Positions 43,329-50,961 of a stretch of 64,000 nucleotides of DNA are shown here, piece by piece; positions within the stretch are counted from its first letter, which is position 1; each line of letters opens with the position of its first letter. The position numbers and the translations under genes were made by a program. A model generated the notes under the pieces. That model saw nothing but the letters and a program-made list of their open reading frames with translations, was not told the origin of the DNA and made no database searches. The stretch comes from Holophagaceae bacterium (GTDB taxonomy: Bacteria; Acidobacteriota; Holophagae; Holophagales; Holophagaceae): positions 62,001 to 126,000 of the forward strand of contig JADKJH010000005.1 in the NCBI GenBank assembly GCA_016722505.1, written 5' to 3'.

Positions 43329-43910
43329 CTATCCGGCCTTCAAAGGCCCGGTGACCTTGTAAGTGGTGAAGATGATGCCGGACGGAAAGGCTTGCGTGCG
43401 GATGAGCTCGAAGGAACGAGGCGGGGTTCCCTCCGCCAGGAAGCGCTTCCCCGTGCCCAGCAGGACCGGATAGACGGCCAGCAGGACTTCATCCGCCAGC
43501 CCATGTTCAAGCAGGGGCGAGGTCAGCTTGGAGCTACCCGAGAGGACAAGGTCCGGACCGTCCTGCGACTTGAGGCGGCGAACACCCTCGACGAGGTCCG
43601 GTCCAAGGCCCTCCACCGGGCCCCATTCAAGACTTTCCGGACGGTGGGTAGCGATATATTTCGTGGCCGCATTGAGGCCGTCCGCCATGGGGCTGCTCGG
43701 CGCCTTGGGCCAGAAGCCCGACCAGATGTCGTAGGTGCGGCGGCCAAGCAGCAGATCGAAGCTCCCACCATACGCCGCGAGCATGGCATCCCGGCCCGCA
43801 GGAGTCCGATAGGGCGCGGTCCAGTCGGCGTAGGGGAAACCGTCGTCATCGGCGGAATGCTGGATCACGCCGTCCAGCGAGATGTGTTCGATGATTTTGA
43901 GCTTTCTCAC
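43329..43910 (-). CDS. DHFR/RibD C-terminal family protein (second)
   Basis: A 193-residue relative of the gene just downstream: IEHISLDGVIQ, LLLGRRTYDIWSGFWP, LVLSGSSKLTSPLLEHGLAD and LLAVYPVLLGTGKRFL follow the family pattern. It starts with GTG (43910) after GGAG. Reductase activity is likely; the substrate is unknown. The two copies are clearly different in sequence, so this is not a recent duplication. Confidence 0.83.
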   Translation of the reverse strand: MRKLKIIEHISLDGVIQHSADDDGFPYADWTAPYRTPAGRDAMLAAYGGSFDLLLGRRTYDIWSGFWPKAPSSPMADGLNAATKYIATHRPESLEWGPVEGLGPDLVEGVRRLKSQDGPDLVLSGSSKLTSPLLEHGLADEVLLAVYPVLLGTGKRFLAEGTPPRSFELIRTQAFPSGIIFTTYKVTGPLKAG

Positions 43911-44355
43911 TTGAGTCTCCGTGTGCTGGGATTGGGGTTCCTACGGACAACTTCATCTTCGCTGAACCGATTGAAAGCATAGATGGGCAAAGATCGATGG
44001 GGGATCCGGGCCGATCGAAGTTGGCCGATTCCGGGTTATACCTAGGCGTCGAAGGAAGAGTGGCGGAATCGACAGGTCCTGAAAAATATTTTTCGACGGC
44101 GACCGGGTCGGACCTTTGGCCCTCGACGGGCCGGGTACCAAGTGATGGCGTCACGGACGGTTCCGCGTCCTTTTCAGGAGATGGGAGACTGGATGCGCGG
44201 ACGATCTGCATCACGCGTTCGGGGCCAAATCAGCAGACAGACAGTGCAACCGCAGAAGATTTCCGTATCAAAGGATCCCAGCAGCGCCTGGGATTACCCG
44301 GCAATACCGGAATTGATTCGCGCTCCAGATTTTCGGGTTGCTGCAGGGCAGCACC
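43911..44355. other. Gene-free stretch of 445 bp
   Basis: Open frames cross this stretch on both strands, but their products (rich in Ser, Arg, Pro) show no domain, signal or good start site. No tRNA, terminator or clear repeat was seen. It probably holds the promoter of the minus-strand VOC/DHFR island and the 3' flank of the polyprenyl synthase. Confidence 0.4.
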
Positions 44356-45354
44356 CTACTTCGTCCGCTCCAGCAATGCCTCAGGAATGTCCAGCAGCAG
44401 GGCCTTCGTCTCGGAGTCACCTTCCAGTCCCCGAATCAATTCCGAGGCGGCTGAAGACGATTTGTGGGCCAGGGTGCGGGTTTCCTGGAGGGCATCATGG
44501 GTCGCCAGCAGATCGCGCAGTTCTGCTTCATCCGAGCTTGATACGGGCTCGGCTTCGCCATTGGCCCAGATGCGTTCGACAATGGGCCGCACTTTCTCCG
44601 GCACCCGCTCGAACAAGTTCAGCATGGGCAGTGTTAGCTTGCCTTCCCGCAGGTCGCTGAAGGCGGGCTTGCCCAACTGCTCGCTGGTGGCGGTGTAATC
44701 CAGCAAATCATCCGTGAGCTGGAAGGCCCGGCCGATCTCCAGGCCGTAGCTCCGAAGCGCCTCGCAATCCGCGGCGCCGCGTTTGGCCATCACCGCGGCG
44801 GACTCCGTGCATCCTCCGAACAGCAATGCGGTTTTCCGTTCCTGGATATCGAAATAATCTTTGCGCGATGTCTCCAGGCTGAAAAGCACATCGTTCTGGA
44901 TGAGTTCACCTTCGATCATGCGGGTGGTGACTTCCGCCAGGATCTCCATGAGCCGCCAATCCCGGCCCTGGATGGCGCTCGACATGGCGTGGATGTAAAG
45001 CAGATCGCCGAAGAGCACCGTGAGGGTATTGCCCCACAACGTGTTCACGGTGGGCTTCCCCCGCCGCAGTTTGGCGTGGTCAATGATGTCGTCATGCACC
45101 AGCGTGGCCGTGTGGATGAGTTCGAAAATCGCGCCGAAACGCGTTTCGAGATCCGAATCCACGCCGCAGAACCGCGAGCCCAACAGCACGAGGGCCGGCC
45201 TCAGCCGCTTGCCCTGCTGCCCGCCCCGCACATGGGCCGCCAGCTTTTCCGCCACCGCCACATCGCTGCGCAGCACCCGCTGCAATTCCACCTCCACCGC
45301 GGCCAGCTTGGGCGCGATGGGCAAAAAGTAGCGGCTCAGATCAAGACGGGACAT
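44356..45354 (-). CDS. ispB: Long-chain trans-polyprenyl diphosphate synthase
   Basis: A 332-residue prenyl elongase. The first Asp-rich motif is LVHDDIID followed by HAKLRRGKPT, the second is FQLTDDLLDY. A small residue (Ala) five positions before the first motif is typical of long-chain products such as octaprenyl or heptaprenyl diphosphate for quinone side chains. GGQQGKRLRPAL is the substrate-binding Lys/Arg region. The ATG at 45354 begins MSRLDLSRYF; the open frame upstream runs through a repeat and is not used. The chain length is not certain. Confidence 0.9.
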   Translation of the reverse strand: MSRLDLSRYFLPIAPKLAAVEVELQRVLRSDVAVAEKLAAHVRGGQQGKRLRPALVLLGSRFCGVDSDLETRFGAIFELIHTATLVHDDIIDHAKLRRGKPTVNTLWGNTLTVLFGDLLYIHAMSSAIQGRDWRLMEILAEVTTRMIEGELIQNDVLFSLETSRKDYFDIQERKTALLFGGCTESAAVMAKRGAADCEALRSYGLEIGRAFQLTDDLLDYTATSEQLGKPAFSDLREGKLTLPMLNLFERVPEKVRPIVERIWANGEAEPVSSSDEAELRDLLATHDALQETRTLAHKSSSAASELIRGLEGDSETKALLLDIPEALLERTK

Positions 45355-45388
45355 GGCACCACTGATGAACAAGTGAAAAAAACTGGAA

Positions 45389-45544
45389 CCACAGATGAAC
45401 ACAGATGAACACGGATGAAAACCGCTTCCTCATCCCACACCAGGTCATAGGCCCAAAAAATGCACAAATGACCTACGTGAAGGCGCATCCCGACAAAGGC
45501 CCGAACCTAATGCGTGGGCATTTTTATCCGTGTTCATCCGTGGT
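45389..45544. repeat. Paired inverted-arm element (GATGAACAC words)
   Basis: Left arm CCACAGATGAACACAGATGA plus ACACGGATGAA (45389-45419) and right arm TTATCCGTGTTCATCCGTGG (45523-45542) are inverted variants of one another, separated by about 100 nt of ordinary-looking sequence with no gene. It lies between two co-directional minus-strand genes (yajQ upstream, polyprenyl synthase downstream). Confidence 0.7.
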
Positions 45545-45565
45545 TGCTTGTTTTAAAACCGTGGC

Positions 45566-46063
45566 TCAGCTTCGGAAATTCGTGAACTGCAGATCCACGC
45601 CCTGGTCGTTCTTCTTGAACAACGCCATGGCCTCCTGCAGCATGTCCTTGTCCTTGCCCGACACCCGCAGTTGATCGCCCTGGATGCTGGCCTGGGCCTT
45701 GAGCTTGCTGTCCTTCAGCGCCGCCACCAGCTTCTTGGCTTTTTCCACGGGGATGCCCTGGTTGATCTTCACAATCTGGCGCACGGTGCCCTTCATAGCC
45801 TGCTCCAGCTTGCCGTATTCCATGGCGCGGATGCTGACTCCGCGTTTGTGGAGCTTGGATTGCAGCACGTCGATGACCGCCTTGAGCTTGATCTCGTCGT
45901 CGCTCTTCAGGATCAGCTCAGCGTCGTCCTTCATCTCGATATCGCTGGTCGAGCCCTTGAAATCGTAGCGCTGCCCGATCTCCTTCATGGCTTGCGCCAC
46001 GGCGTTCTTCACCTCGGTGATGTCCACCTTGGAAACGACATCGAAACTGCATTCAGCGGCCAT
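45566..46063 (-). CDS. yajQ: YajQ-family cyclic-di-GMP/nucleotide-binding protein
   Basis: A 165-residue cytosolic protein at the standard family length. FDVVSKVDITEVKNAVAQA, RYDFKGSTSDIEM and VSGKDKDMLQEAMALFK are the YajQ signatures; the fold is a pair of ferredoxin-like domains. Some members bind cyclic di-GMP and affect transcription; others were found to bind tRNA or nucleotides, so the role here is open. GGAG lies before the ATG. Confidence 0.94.
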   Translation of the reverse strand: MAAECSFDVVSKVDITEVKNAVAQAMKEIGQRYDFKGSTSDIEMKDDAELILKSDDEIKLKAVIDVLQSKLHKRGVSIRAMEYGKLEQAMKGTVRQIVKINQGIPVEKAKKLVAALKDSKLKAQASIQGDQLRVSGKDKDMLQEAMALFKKNDQGVDLQFTNFRS

Positions 46064-46096
46064 GGAAATCCTCCGGAGCCACTAATGTACCAGTGC

Positions 46097-47296
46097 TTAA
46101 GCGTGTATTCCTGTTTTTGCCATGGCCTTCACAATGGCCTGCTCGAGATCGGCCCAGAGATCATCTGGATTTTCTATTCCCACCGAGAGCCGGAGAAGGC
46201 CAGGTCCAATGCCGCTGTGAGCCTTGGCTTCGGCATTCACCACGCGATGGGTAAGCGCCGCAGGATGCTGGATAAGGGTGTCCACCGAACCCAGGGAAAC
46301 CGCCGGGGTCATGAGCTTCACGCTACCCATGACCACCGAGGCGAATTCAAAATTCTCGACTTCGAAAGCGATGAGCGATCCGGGGCCACGCATCTGCGTG
46401 CCGATAAGTCCGCTCGGATCGCCACCTTCCAGGCCAGGATAATGCACTGCCTTGATCCCGGGATGGTCCTTCAATTTCTGGGCGATCACTTTCGCGCCTT
46501 CCTGGGCGGCGCGCACGCGGAGCGACAACGTCGGAAGGCCGCGATGCAGGAGGTAAGCCGCCAAGGGGTGGAGCACCGAGCCAGTGATGACGCGGACCTT
46601 CCTCAGTTCGGTAGCCCATTCGGCATTCGTAGCCACCACGCCGGCCAACACATCGCCATGGCCGCCGATGAATTTCGTGGCGCTGTGCAGCACCAGAGTG
46701 GCGCCAAGCTTCAACGGATTCTGCAACACAGGTGTAGCGAAGGTCGAGTCCACCAGAACCGGAACCCCGCACGCCTGGGCCACTACGCTCTCAATGTCCA
46801 GCAGCGTGACCGTGGGATTGGCCGGTGTTTCTGCAATCACCAAGGCTGTATCTGAACGCAAGGCTTCGCGAATGCCGTCCGGCTCGGCCCAGGTGACTTC
46901 CAGACCAAGCAGGCCCGAGGCGATCAGGTGGTCCGATCCGCCGTAGAGGGGACGCACGGCGACCACGTGGCCACCTCGCTGCTTGGCCGCCAGCAGGCAG
47001 GCTGTCATGGCCGCCATGCCTGAAGCGAAAGCCACAGATTCAGCAGCGCCTTCAAGCTGGGCCAGGGCTTCTTCAAAGCGCCCCACGGTGGGGTTGTAGA
47101 GGCGCGAATAGACGGGATTCTGCTTGTCCTGCCCCCCCATCGCCATGAGTTCCAAGCTCTCGCCACCGCGGGCCAAATCGTTCAAAGGGTAGGTGCTGGA
47201 CAAATCCAGAGGGAGCGCATGGACGCCCAGCGTGGCAAGGTCTTCCCGGCCCGCATGCACCGCCATGGTTTCGAAGGAAAGGTCTTGATGCGGCAT
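46097..47296 (-). CDS. Cys/Met-metabolism PLP enzyme (cystathionine gamma-lyase/synthase or methionine gamma-lyase type)
   Basis: A 399-residue fold-type I enzyme. VYSRLYNPTVGRFEEALAQL, the Tyr loop RPLYGGSDH, VDSTFATPVLQNPL and the PLP lysine in SATKFIGGHGDVLAG are the family marks. True methionine gamma-lyases carry Cys after Tyr-Gly in the Tyr loop; here it is Gly, so lyase or synthase of the transsulfuration type is at least as likely. GGAGG precedes the ATG at 47296. It diverges from an Lrp-type regulator, the arrangement seen for the mdeA-mdeR pair, which suggests control by an amino acid. Confidence 0.88.
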   Translation of the reverse strand: MPHQDLSFETMAVHAGREDLATLGVHALPLDLSSTYPLNDLARGGESLELMAMGGQDKQNPVYSRLYNPTVGRFEEALAQLEGAAESVAFASGMAAMTACLLAAKQRGGHVVAVRPLYGGSDHLIASGLLGLEVTWAEPDGIREALRSDTALVIAETPANPTVTLLDIESVVAQACGVPVLVDSTFATPVLQNPLKLGATLVLHSATKFIGGHGDVLAGVVATNAEWATELRKVRVITGSVLHPLAAYLLHRGLPTLSLRVRAAQEGAKVIAQKLKDHPGIKAVHYPGLEGGDPSGLIGTQMRGPGSLIAFEVENFEFASVVMGSVKLMTPAVSLGSVDTLIQHPAALTHRVVNAEAKAHSGIGPGLLRLSVGIENPDDLWADLEQAIVKAMAKTGIHA

Positions 47297-47344
47297 GGGA
47301 GGCCTCCGGGCCTGGATTCGGTTGCATTCAGTGTGGAATTCGTT

Positions 47345-47366
47345 CAATTTGGTTTCAGCCGAATTG
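47345..47366. promoter_or_regulatory. Candidate Lrp-type operator in the divergent gap
   Basis: CAATTTGG, 6 nt, CCGAATTG: 8-bp arms with one mismatch, in the 86-nt gap between the PLP enzyme and the Lrp-type regulator. Size and AT-rich arms fit an Lrp/AsnC site. Inferred from symmetry and position only. Confidence 0.45.
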
Positions 47367-47382
47367 ATTGCGGAGTTTGCCC

Positions 47383-47847
47383 GTGAATATTGACCTTGAC
47401 CGAATAGATTTCGAAATTTTGGTGCTTTTACAAAAGGATGCACGGCGCTCCAACAAGGAGTTGGCTGCTGCGGTGGGCTTGGCGCCCTCCAGTTGCCTTG
47501 CACGGGTACAACGGCTTCGGGATGGGGGGGTGCTCAAAGGCTTCCATGCGGATGTGGCCCCTGAATATCTGGGCATCGGCCTCCAATCGCTCATCGCCGT
47601 GCAACTCCAGAAGCACAGCCGGCCCATCGTGAAGGCCTTCTGGAAACATGTCCTTGCCCTGCCCGAAGTGCTGGCGGTCTTTCATGTGACAGGCGAATAC
47701 GACTTCCAGATCCATGTGGTCGTTCGGGACGCCCACCATCTCAGGGACCTCGCGCTGGACGCTTTCACCACGCGGCCCGAAGTCTCGCGCATTGCCACAA
47801 GCCTGATTTTCGAGTCCATCAGGAAGACTGAACTTCCAAAGCTGTGA
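47383..47847 (+). CDS. Lrp/AsnC-family transcriptional regulator
   Basis: A 154-residue regulator: winged helix-turn-helix at 1-60 (LDRIDFEILVLLQKDARRSN, then LAAAVGLAPSSCLARVQRLR) and a RAM ligand-binding domain (VFHVTGEYDFQIHVVVRD). The GTG at 47383 follows CGGAG with 7 nt spacing; upstream TTG codons are possible. It probably controls the divergent PLP enzyme and itself through the dyad in the shared gap, responding to an amino acid. Confidence 0.92.
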   Translation: MNIDLDRIDFEILVLLQKDARRSNKELAAAVGLAPSSCLARVQRLRDGGVLKGFHADVAPEYLGIGLQSLIAVQLQKHSRPIVKAFWKHVLALPEVLAVFHVTGEYDFQIHVVVRDAHHLRDLALDAFTTRPEVSRIATSLIFESIRKTELPKL

Positions 47848-47882
47848 GGGATAGCTGCTGTGGGGCGCGCCGCAGTTCGAAA

Positions 47883-49202
47883 CTATCCCAAGGCCCGGTC
47901 AGCCAACCGTCCCAGATCAGCGGTGCCTTGGCTGTTGGCGAGGGATTTGGCCACGGCTGTCAACAAAGCCGACTGGGCATGCTCTGGCAACAGAGGTAGA
48001 AGATCCACGGCAGCGGCCACGCTAAGAATGTGCTGGCTGTGGTTGAAGGCGGGATCGTTCTGGCTGGCGGCTTCGGCAAGGACGCACAGCAGAGCCTCTA
48101 TTCCTTGCGTTTTATGAAGGGATTGGGCGAGATACATGGCCTGGGGCGGCTCCGAATCAAGGATGGCTTCGAGCAGGCCTGTGGCCAGATCATCCGGCAT
48201 TTGCCGCGGCGGCTCGGGCTTGATGCGGCGCTCTTCCTCATCGGTGGGAAACAGGTTCACGAGGGCTGCGGCCTGGGCGTACAGGCGCGGATCCCCTCCA
48301 TGCATCTGGATCGCCGCGTGCGTTGCAAGATATACAAAGGTGCAGGTAGTTTTCCCTTCCAGGTCGCGGCGCGCGTCCAGTTGTTTTTCTGAAGCGGCGA
48401 GCACGAGCATGGCTAGAAGGTCATTGCTGCCGCAGCCTTCACGGAGGCGGGCGATAAAGCGATCAAGCAGTTCCACCAGGCCCAGATCGCAGATATCCCT
48501 CGCGCCCGCCGCATGGGATTCAGGGCTCAAACACACAGGGATTGCTTCAACCCGGAAAACATCCTCCCCGATCCGTTTGCTGGCCCGCTGGTTCCAGAAA
48601 GTATCGCTGAGTTCAGTGGCGGCAAGCCATGCGGCGAGCGCCAGCATGCGCTTGCCGGTGGCCCTGGGTGAGTCCAGAGCCTGAAACAAATCTCCAAGTT
48701 GATGCGCCATGACGGACTTGTGGCCCACATTGGCCATATCGTTTTGCACCAATCCACCCAGGACCTTGAAGTCTTCCAGGGTCGGCGTTTCCAGCCCCAG
48801 CATCTCTCCGTAGGCGATGGAAGGACGCTTTTTCGCGATGGCCGCGCGGACATTCTGCCAAGAGCCACTGCCGCGGCCGATGGATTTAAGGCCTCCGGAA
48901 CCGGATCGCCGTCCTTCGTGGGCGAAAGCATGAAGCTGGGTCGCCAGGATGCGATGGAAACTTTTTTCCGCAAGCAGCGGGCGTAATCGGAACACGGCGC
49001 GGAGGCCCATCAAGCCATGGGGCACATTCGGTAAATAAGCCTCCCAATCAATGAGAGGAATGAGTGTCTTCACGGCTTCGCGCACCCCATCCCGAACTCC
49101 ATCCGGGGCCTGGATGCGCGCACCGAACTTTTTGAAAAAGGTCTCGTCGGGATGCTCCAACTGGGCCTTCCAGGCTTCTTCAACCGCGTTCGTTGGATTC
49201 AT
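47883..49202 (-). CDS. Uncharacterised protein, last gene of FHA operon
   Basis: A 439-residue soluble, largely helical protein with no signal peptide. Features visible: VPHGLMGLRAVFRLRP, QLHAFAHEGRR and DMANVGHKSVMAHQLGDLF, a set of conserved-looking His residues spaced along helices that could bind a metal or cofactor. I could not assign a family; a loose likeness to questin-oxidase-type layouts is not strong enough to use. The ATG overlaps the upstream stop by ATGA. Convergent with the Lrp gene. Confidence 0.7.
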   Translation of the reverse strand: MNPTNAVEEAWKAQLEHPDETFFKKFGARIQAPDGVRDGVREAVKTLIPLIDWEAYLPNVPHGLMGLRAVFRLRPLLAEKSFHRILATQLHAFAHEGRRSGSGGLKSIGRGSGSWQNVRAAIAKKRPSIAYGEMLGLETPTLEDFKVLGGLVQNDMANVGHKSVMAHQLGDLFQALDSPRATGKRMLALAAWLAATELSDTFWNQRASKRIGEDVFRVEAIPVCLSPESHAAGARDICDLGLVELLDRFIARLREGCGSNDLLAMLVLAASEKQLDARRDLEGKTTCTFVYLATHAAIQMHGGDPRLYAQAAALVNLFPTDEEERRIKPEPPRQMPDDLATGLLEAILDSEPPQAMYLAQSLHKTQGIEALLCVLAEAASQNDPAFNHSQHILSVAAAVDLLPLLPEHAQSALLTAVAKSLANSQGTADLGRLADRALG

Positions 49203-49813
49203 GTGGGTATGCCAAAAGATTCTGCGATGCGAAGCTCCCAATGATGTTGGAAGGCCCGGGTCCAGACCAGCGAGCCTGGCTTGAGCTGCGCCTCCAGAAG
49301 CCTTTCTTCAAGCCCCTTCCGAATGGGTTCCGCCTGATGCCCCAGCATGGTTTCGGCAAGCGTCAGCAAAGCCTTGCGGGCAGATCTTTCTGCATCGAAG
49401 TGGTCCAGGAAGCCAGGTGCATCCGGCGATGGGGTTGAGGCCTTGAGCCGTTGCCAGGTCTCGAAGGCGAGGCGGGCTTTGGGGTCCGAACGCAATGGCT
49501 CTGAGACGTTGGACCAGGCTGCCATATCAGCCTTGGGTGCTTCACCTCGATGCAGTGCCTCCCTCAATTTCAAGCCCTTGGCCACATCCTTGGCGATGTG
49601 TTCCACCTTCACGAATGATCTTGGACGCGGTCGCTTGGCCCGCCGCTCGAAATAAGCGCCCATGGCGTTGATGATGATTTCCGCAGAAACCCCTTCGCCT
49701 TCCCAAAGCTGCAATTGACGAAAATCATCGCTGCTCAAAAACGCGCTCCGCCCGTGCAGATGAAAGGCCCACTCCGCCTCCAGCCATTCCCATTCTTCCG
49801 GCGAGTAGGCCAT
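49199..49813 (-). CDS. Uncharacterised 204-residue protein, third gene of FHA operon
   Basis: A soluble helical protein. The central part, FLSSDDFRQLQLWEGEGVSA to RPRSFVKVEHIAKDV, resembles a recurrent bacterial family with the order 'structured residue-Asp...W..xGV...I..A...Y..R...R.RSF..VE.I..DV', whose function I do not know. The ATG at 49813 shares one base with the upstream stop (TGATG). A TTG at 49816 is less likely. Confidence 0.65.
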   Translation of the reverse strand: MAYSPEEWEWLEAEWAFHLHGRSAFLSSDDFRQLQLWEGEGVSAEIIINAMGAYFERRAKRPRPRSFVKVEHIAKDVAKGLKLREALHRGEAPKADMAAWSNVSEPLRSDPKARLAFETWQRLKASTPSPDAPGFLDHFDAERSARKALLTLAETMLGHQAEPIRKGLEERLLEAQLKPGSLVWTRAFQHHWELRIAESFGIPT

Positions 49814-50961
49814 CAAGACCGCTGCTTGGTGAGTGTGAAAGCGATGGGTTTGGCCTTCACACCGACCGAAATGGCGGTGCCGGTGAGGGTCTCCCGTGTG
49901 AAAGTACCGCTGGCTTCCACCGGGCCGCCGCCAGAACTGGTCTGGCTCTGGTTCGCCGGGGCGCCAGCATGGCCTCTGTAGTCCACGTTGAACTGAGAGA
50001 CTCCGGATGAATGTCCCTTGGCCTGGAAGACGCCATCCTTGGCCTTGCCGGTCAAGTCAGCGCTGACGCTCATCTGCATGGCCATTCCGATGCCCATGGT
50101 GGCGCCAGCGATGCCCAGGCCTTCCATCTGGCCCTTGAGATCGTAGTGCATCTTCAAATTGCCCTCCCGATCCACGTCCGCGGTCATGGGGCCTTTGAAG
50201 CGGAAGGTGATGGGCGGTGCACCTGTACTGGCGTCGTATTGCGGTGTGGTGACCCAGGTGACTTGGCCCGAATAGCGCCCCGTCATGGAGAACCCCAGAT
50301 TGGCGTCCCGGGCATCCTGATTCCGCTTATCGTCGGCAAGCTTGGTCACCTTGGCCGCCACGTACGCGTCATAGGCCTGGCCGCCGCCCTCTGCGCCAAT
50401 AATGGCCCCGCCAGGGCCCGCGATGCTGCCCCCCGCCGCACCCAAACCGGCGGCCCCTTTCTTTCCCAGGGCATTGATGAAGATGGCTGCAGCGCCGGTG
50501 GTGTCACCCTCAGCCAAGTAGCCCCCAGCGGAACTGAAAGCGTCGAAGATCTCGATGAGATCCCCTACGAACCGGATTTTCCGGATGGTTTTCGCTTTGT
50601 CAGCCTGGCCCGTCTGCCAGGCACGGGCATCGGCGCCCTTGGTGAAACCAGACGCCTGTTTGGCCGCGTGGCGGTTGCCCTTGGAGGCAGCCTCATAGGC
50701 CTCCTGAGCGGTCTCCAGGGTCTTGTCCACGCCTTCAGTCTTGGCGCTGGTCACCGCGGTGCCTACGGGTTCCATGGCGTTGGTCACCGTGGTGCCTACG
50801 GTATCCATGGCATCCCAAAGGGCCTTGCTCCCATCGGACGGAGGAATGTTCAGGATCGGATCCAAGCGTGTGGTGTCAGACCTGTTGCCCTGAGCCATGA
50901 GCCACCAGGCGGGGAGGACGAGTGCAGCCGCCAACAGGAAACTTGCCGTCGGACGTCTCAT
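49813..50961 (-). CDS. Secreted glycine-rich protein, second gene of FHA operon
   Basis: A 382-residue exported protein. The signal peptide runs TASFLLAAALVLPAWWLMAQ. Residues about 45-110 are helical and Ala/Thr-rich. Around 160-205 a Gly/Ala-rich stretch (GAAGGSIAGPGGAIIGAEGG) looks like a glycine-zipper, as in membrane-inserting or colicin-like proteins. The C-terminal half is beta-rich (MTGRYSGQVTWVTTPQ; ASGTFTRETLTGTAISVG). No family is recognised. The ATG overlaps the FHA gene stop (ATGA). Confidence 0.65.
   Translation of the reverse strand: MRRPTASFLLAAALVLPAWWLMAQGNRSDTTRLDPILNIPPSDGSKALWDAMDTVGTTVTNAMEPVGTAVTSAKTEGVDKTLETAQEAYEAASKGNRHAAKQASGFTKGADARAWQTGQADKAKTIRKIRFVGDLIEIFDAFSSAGGYLAEGDTTGAAAIFINALGKKGAAGLGAAGGSIAGPGGAIIGAEGGGQAYDAYVAAKVTKLADDKRNQDARDANLGFSMTGRYSGQVTWVTTPQYDASTGAPPITFRFKGPMTADVDREGNLKMHYDLKGQMEGLGIAGATMGIGMAMQMSVSADLTGKAKDGVFQAKGHSSGVSQFNVDYRGHAGAPANQSQTSSGGGPVEASGTFTRETLTGTAISVGVKAKPIAFTLTKQRS

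Noticed and set aside
46097..47296. Assignment as methionine gamma-lyase (mdeA) from the Lrp neighbour alone
   Set aside because: The Tyr loop has Gly where true methionine gamma-lyases have Cys, so only the family is named.
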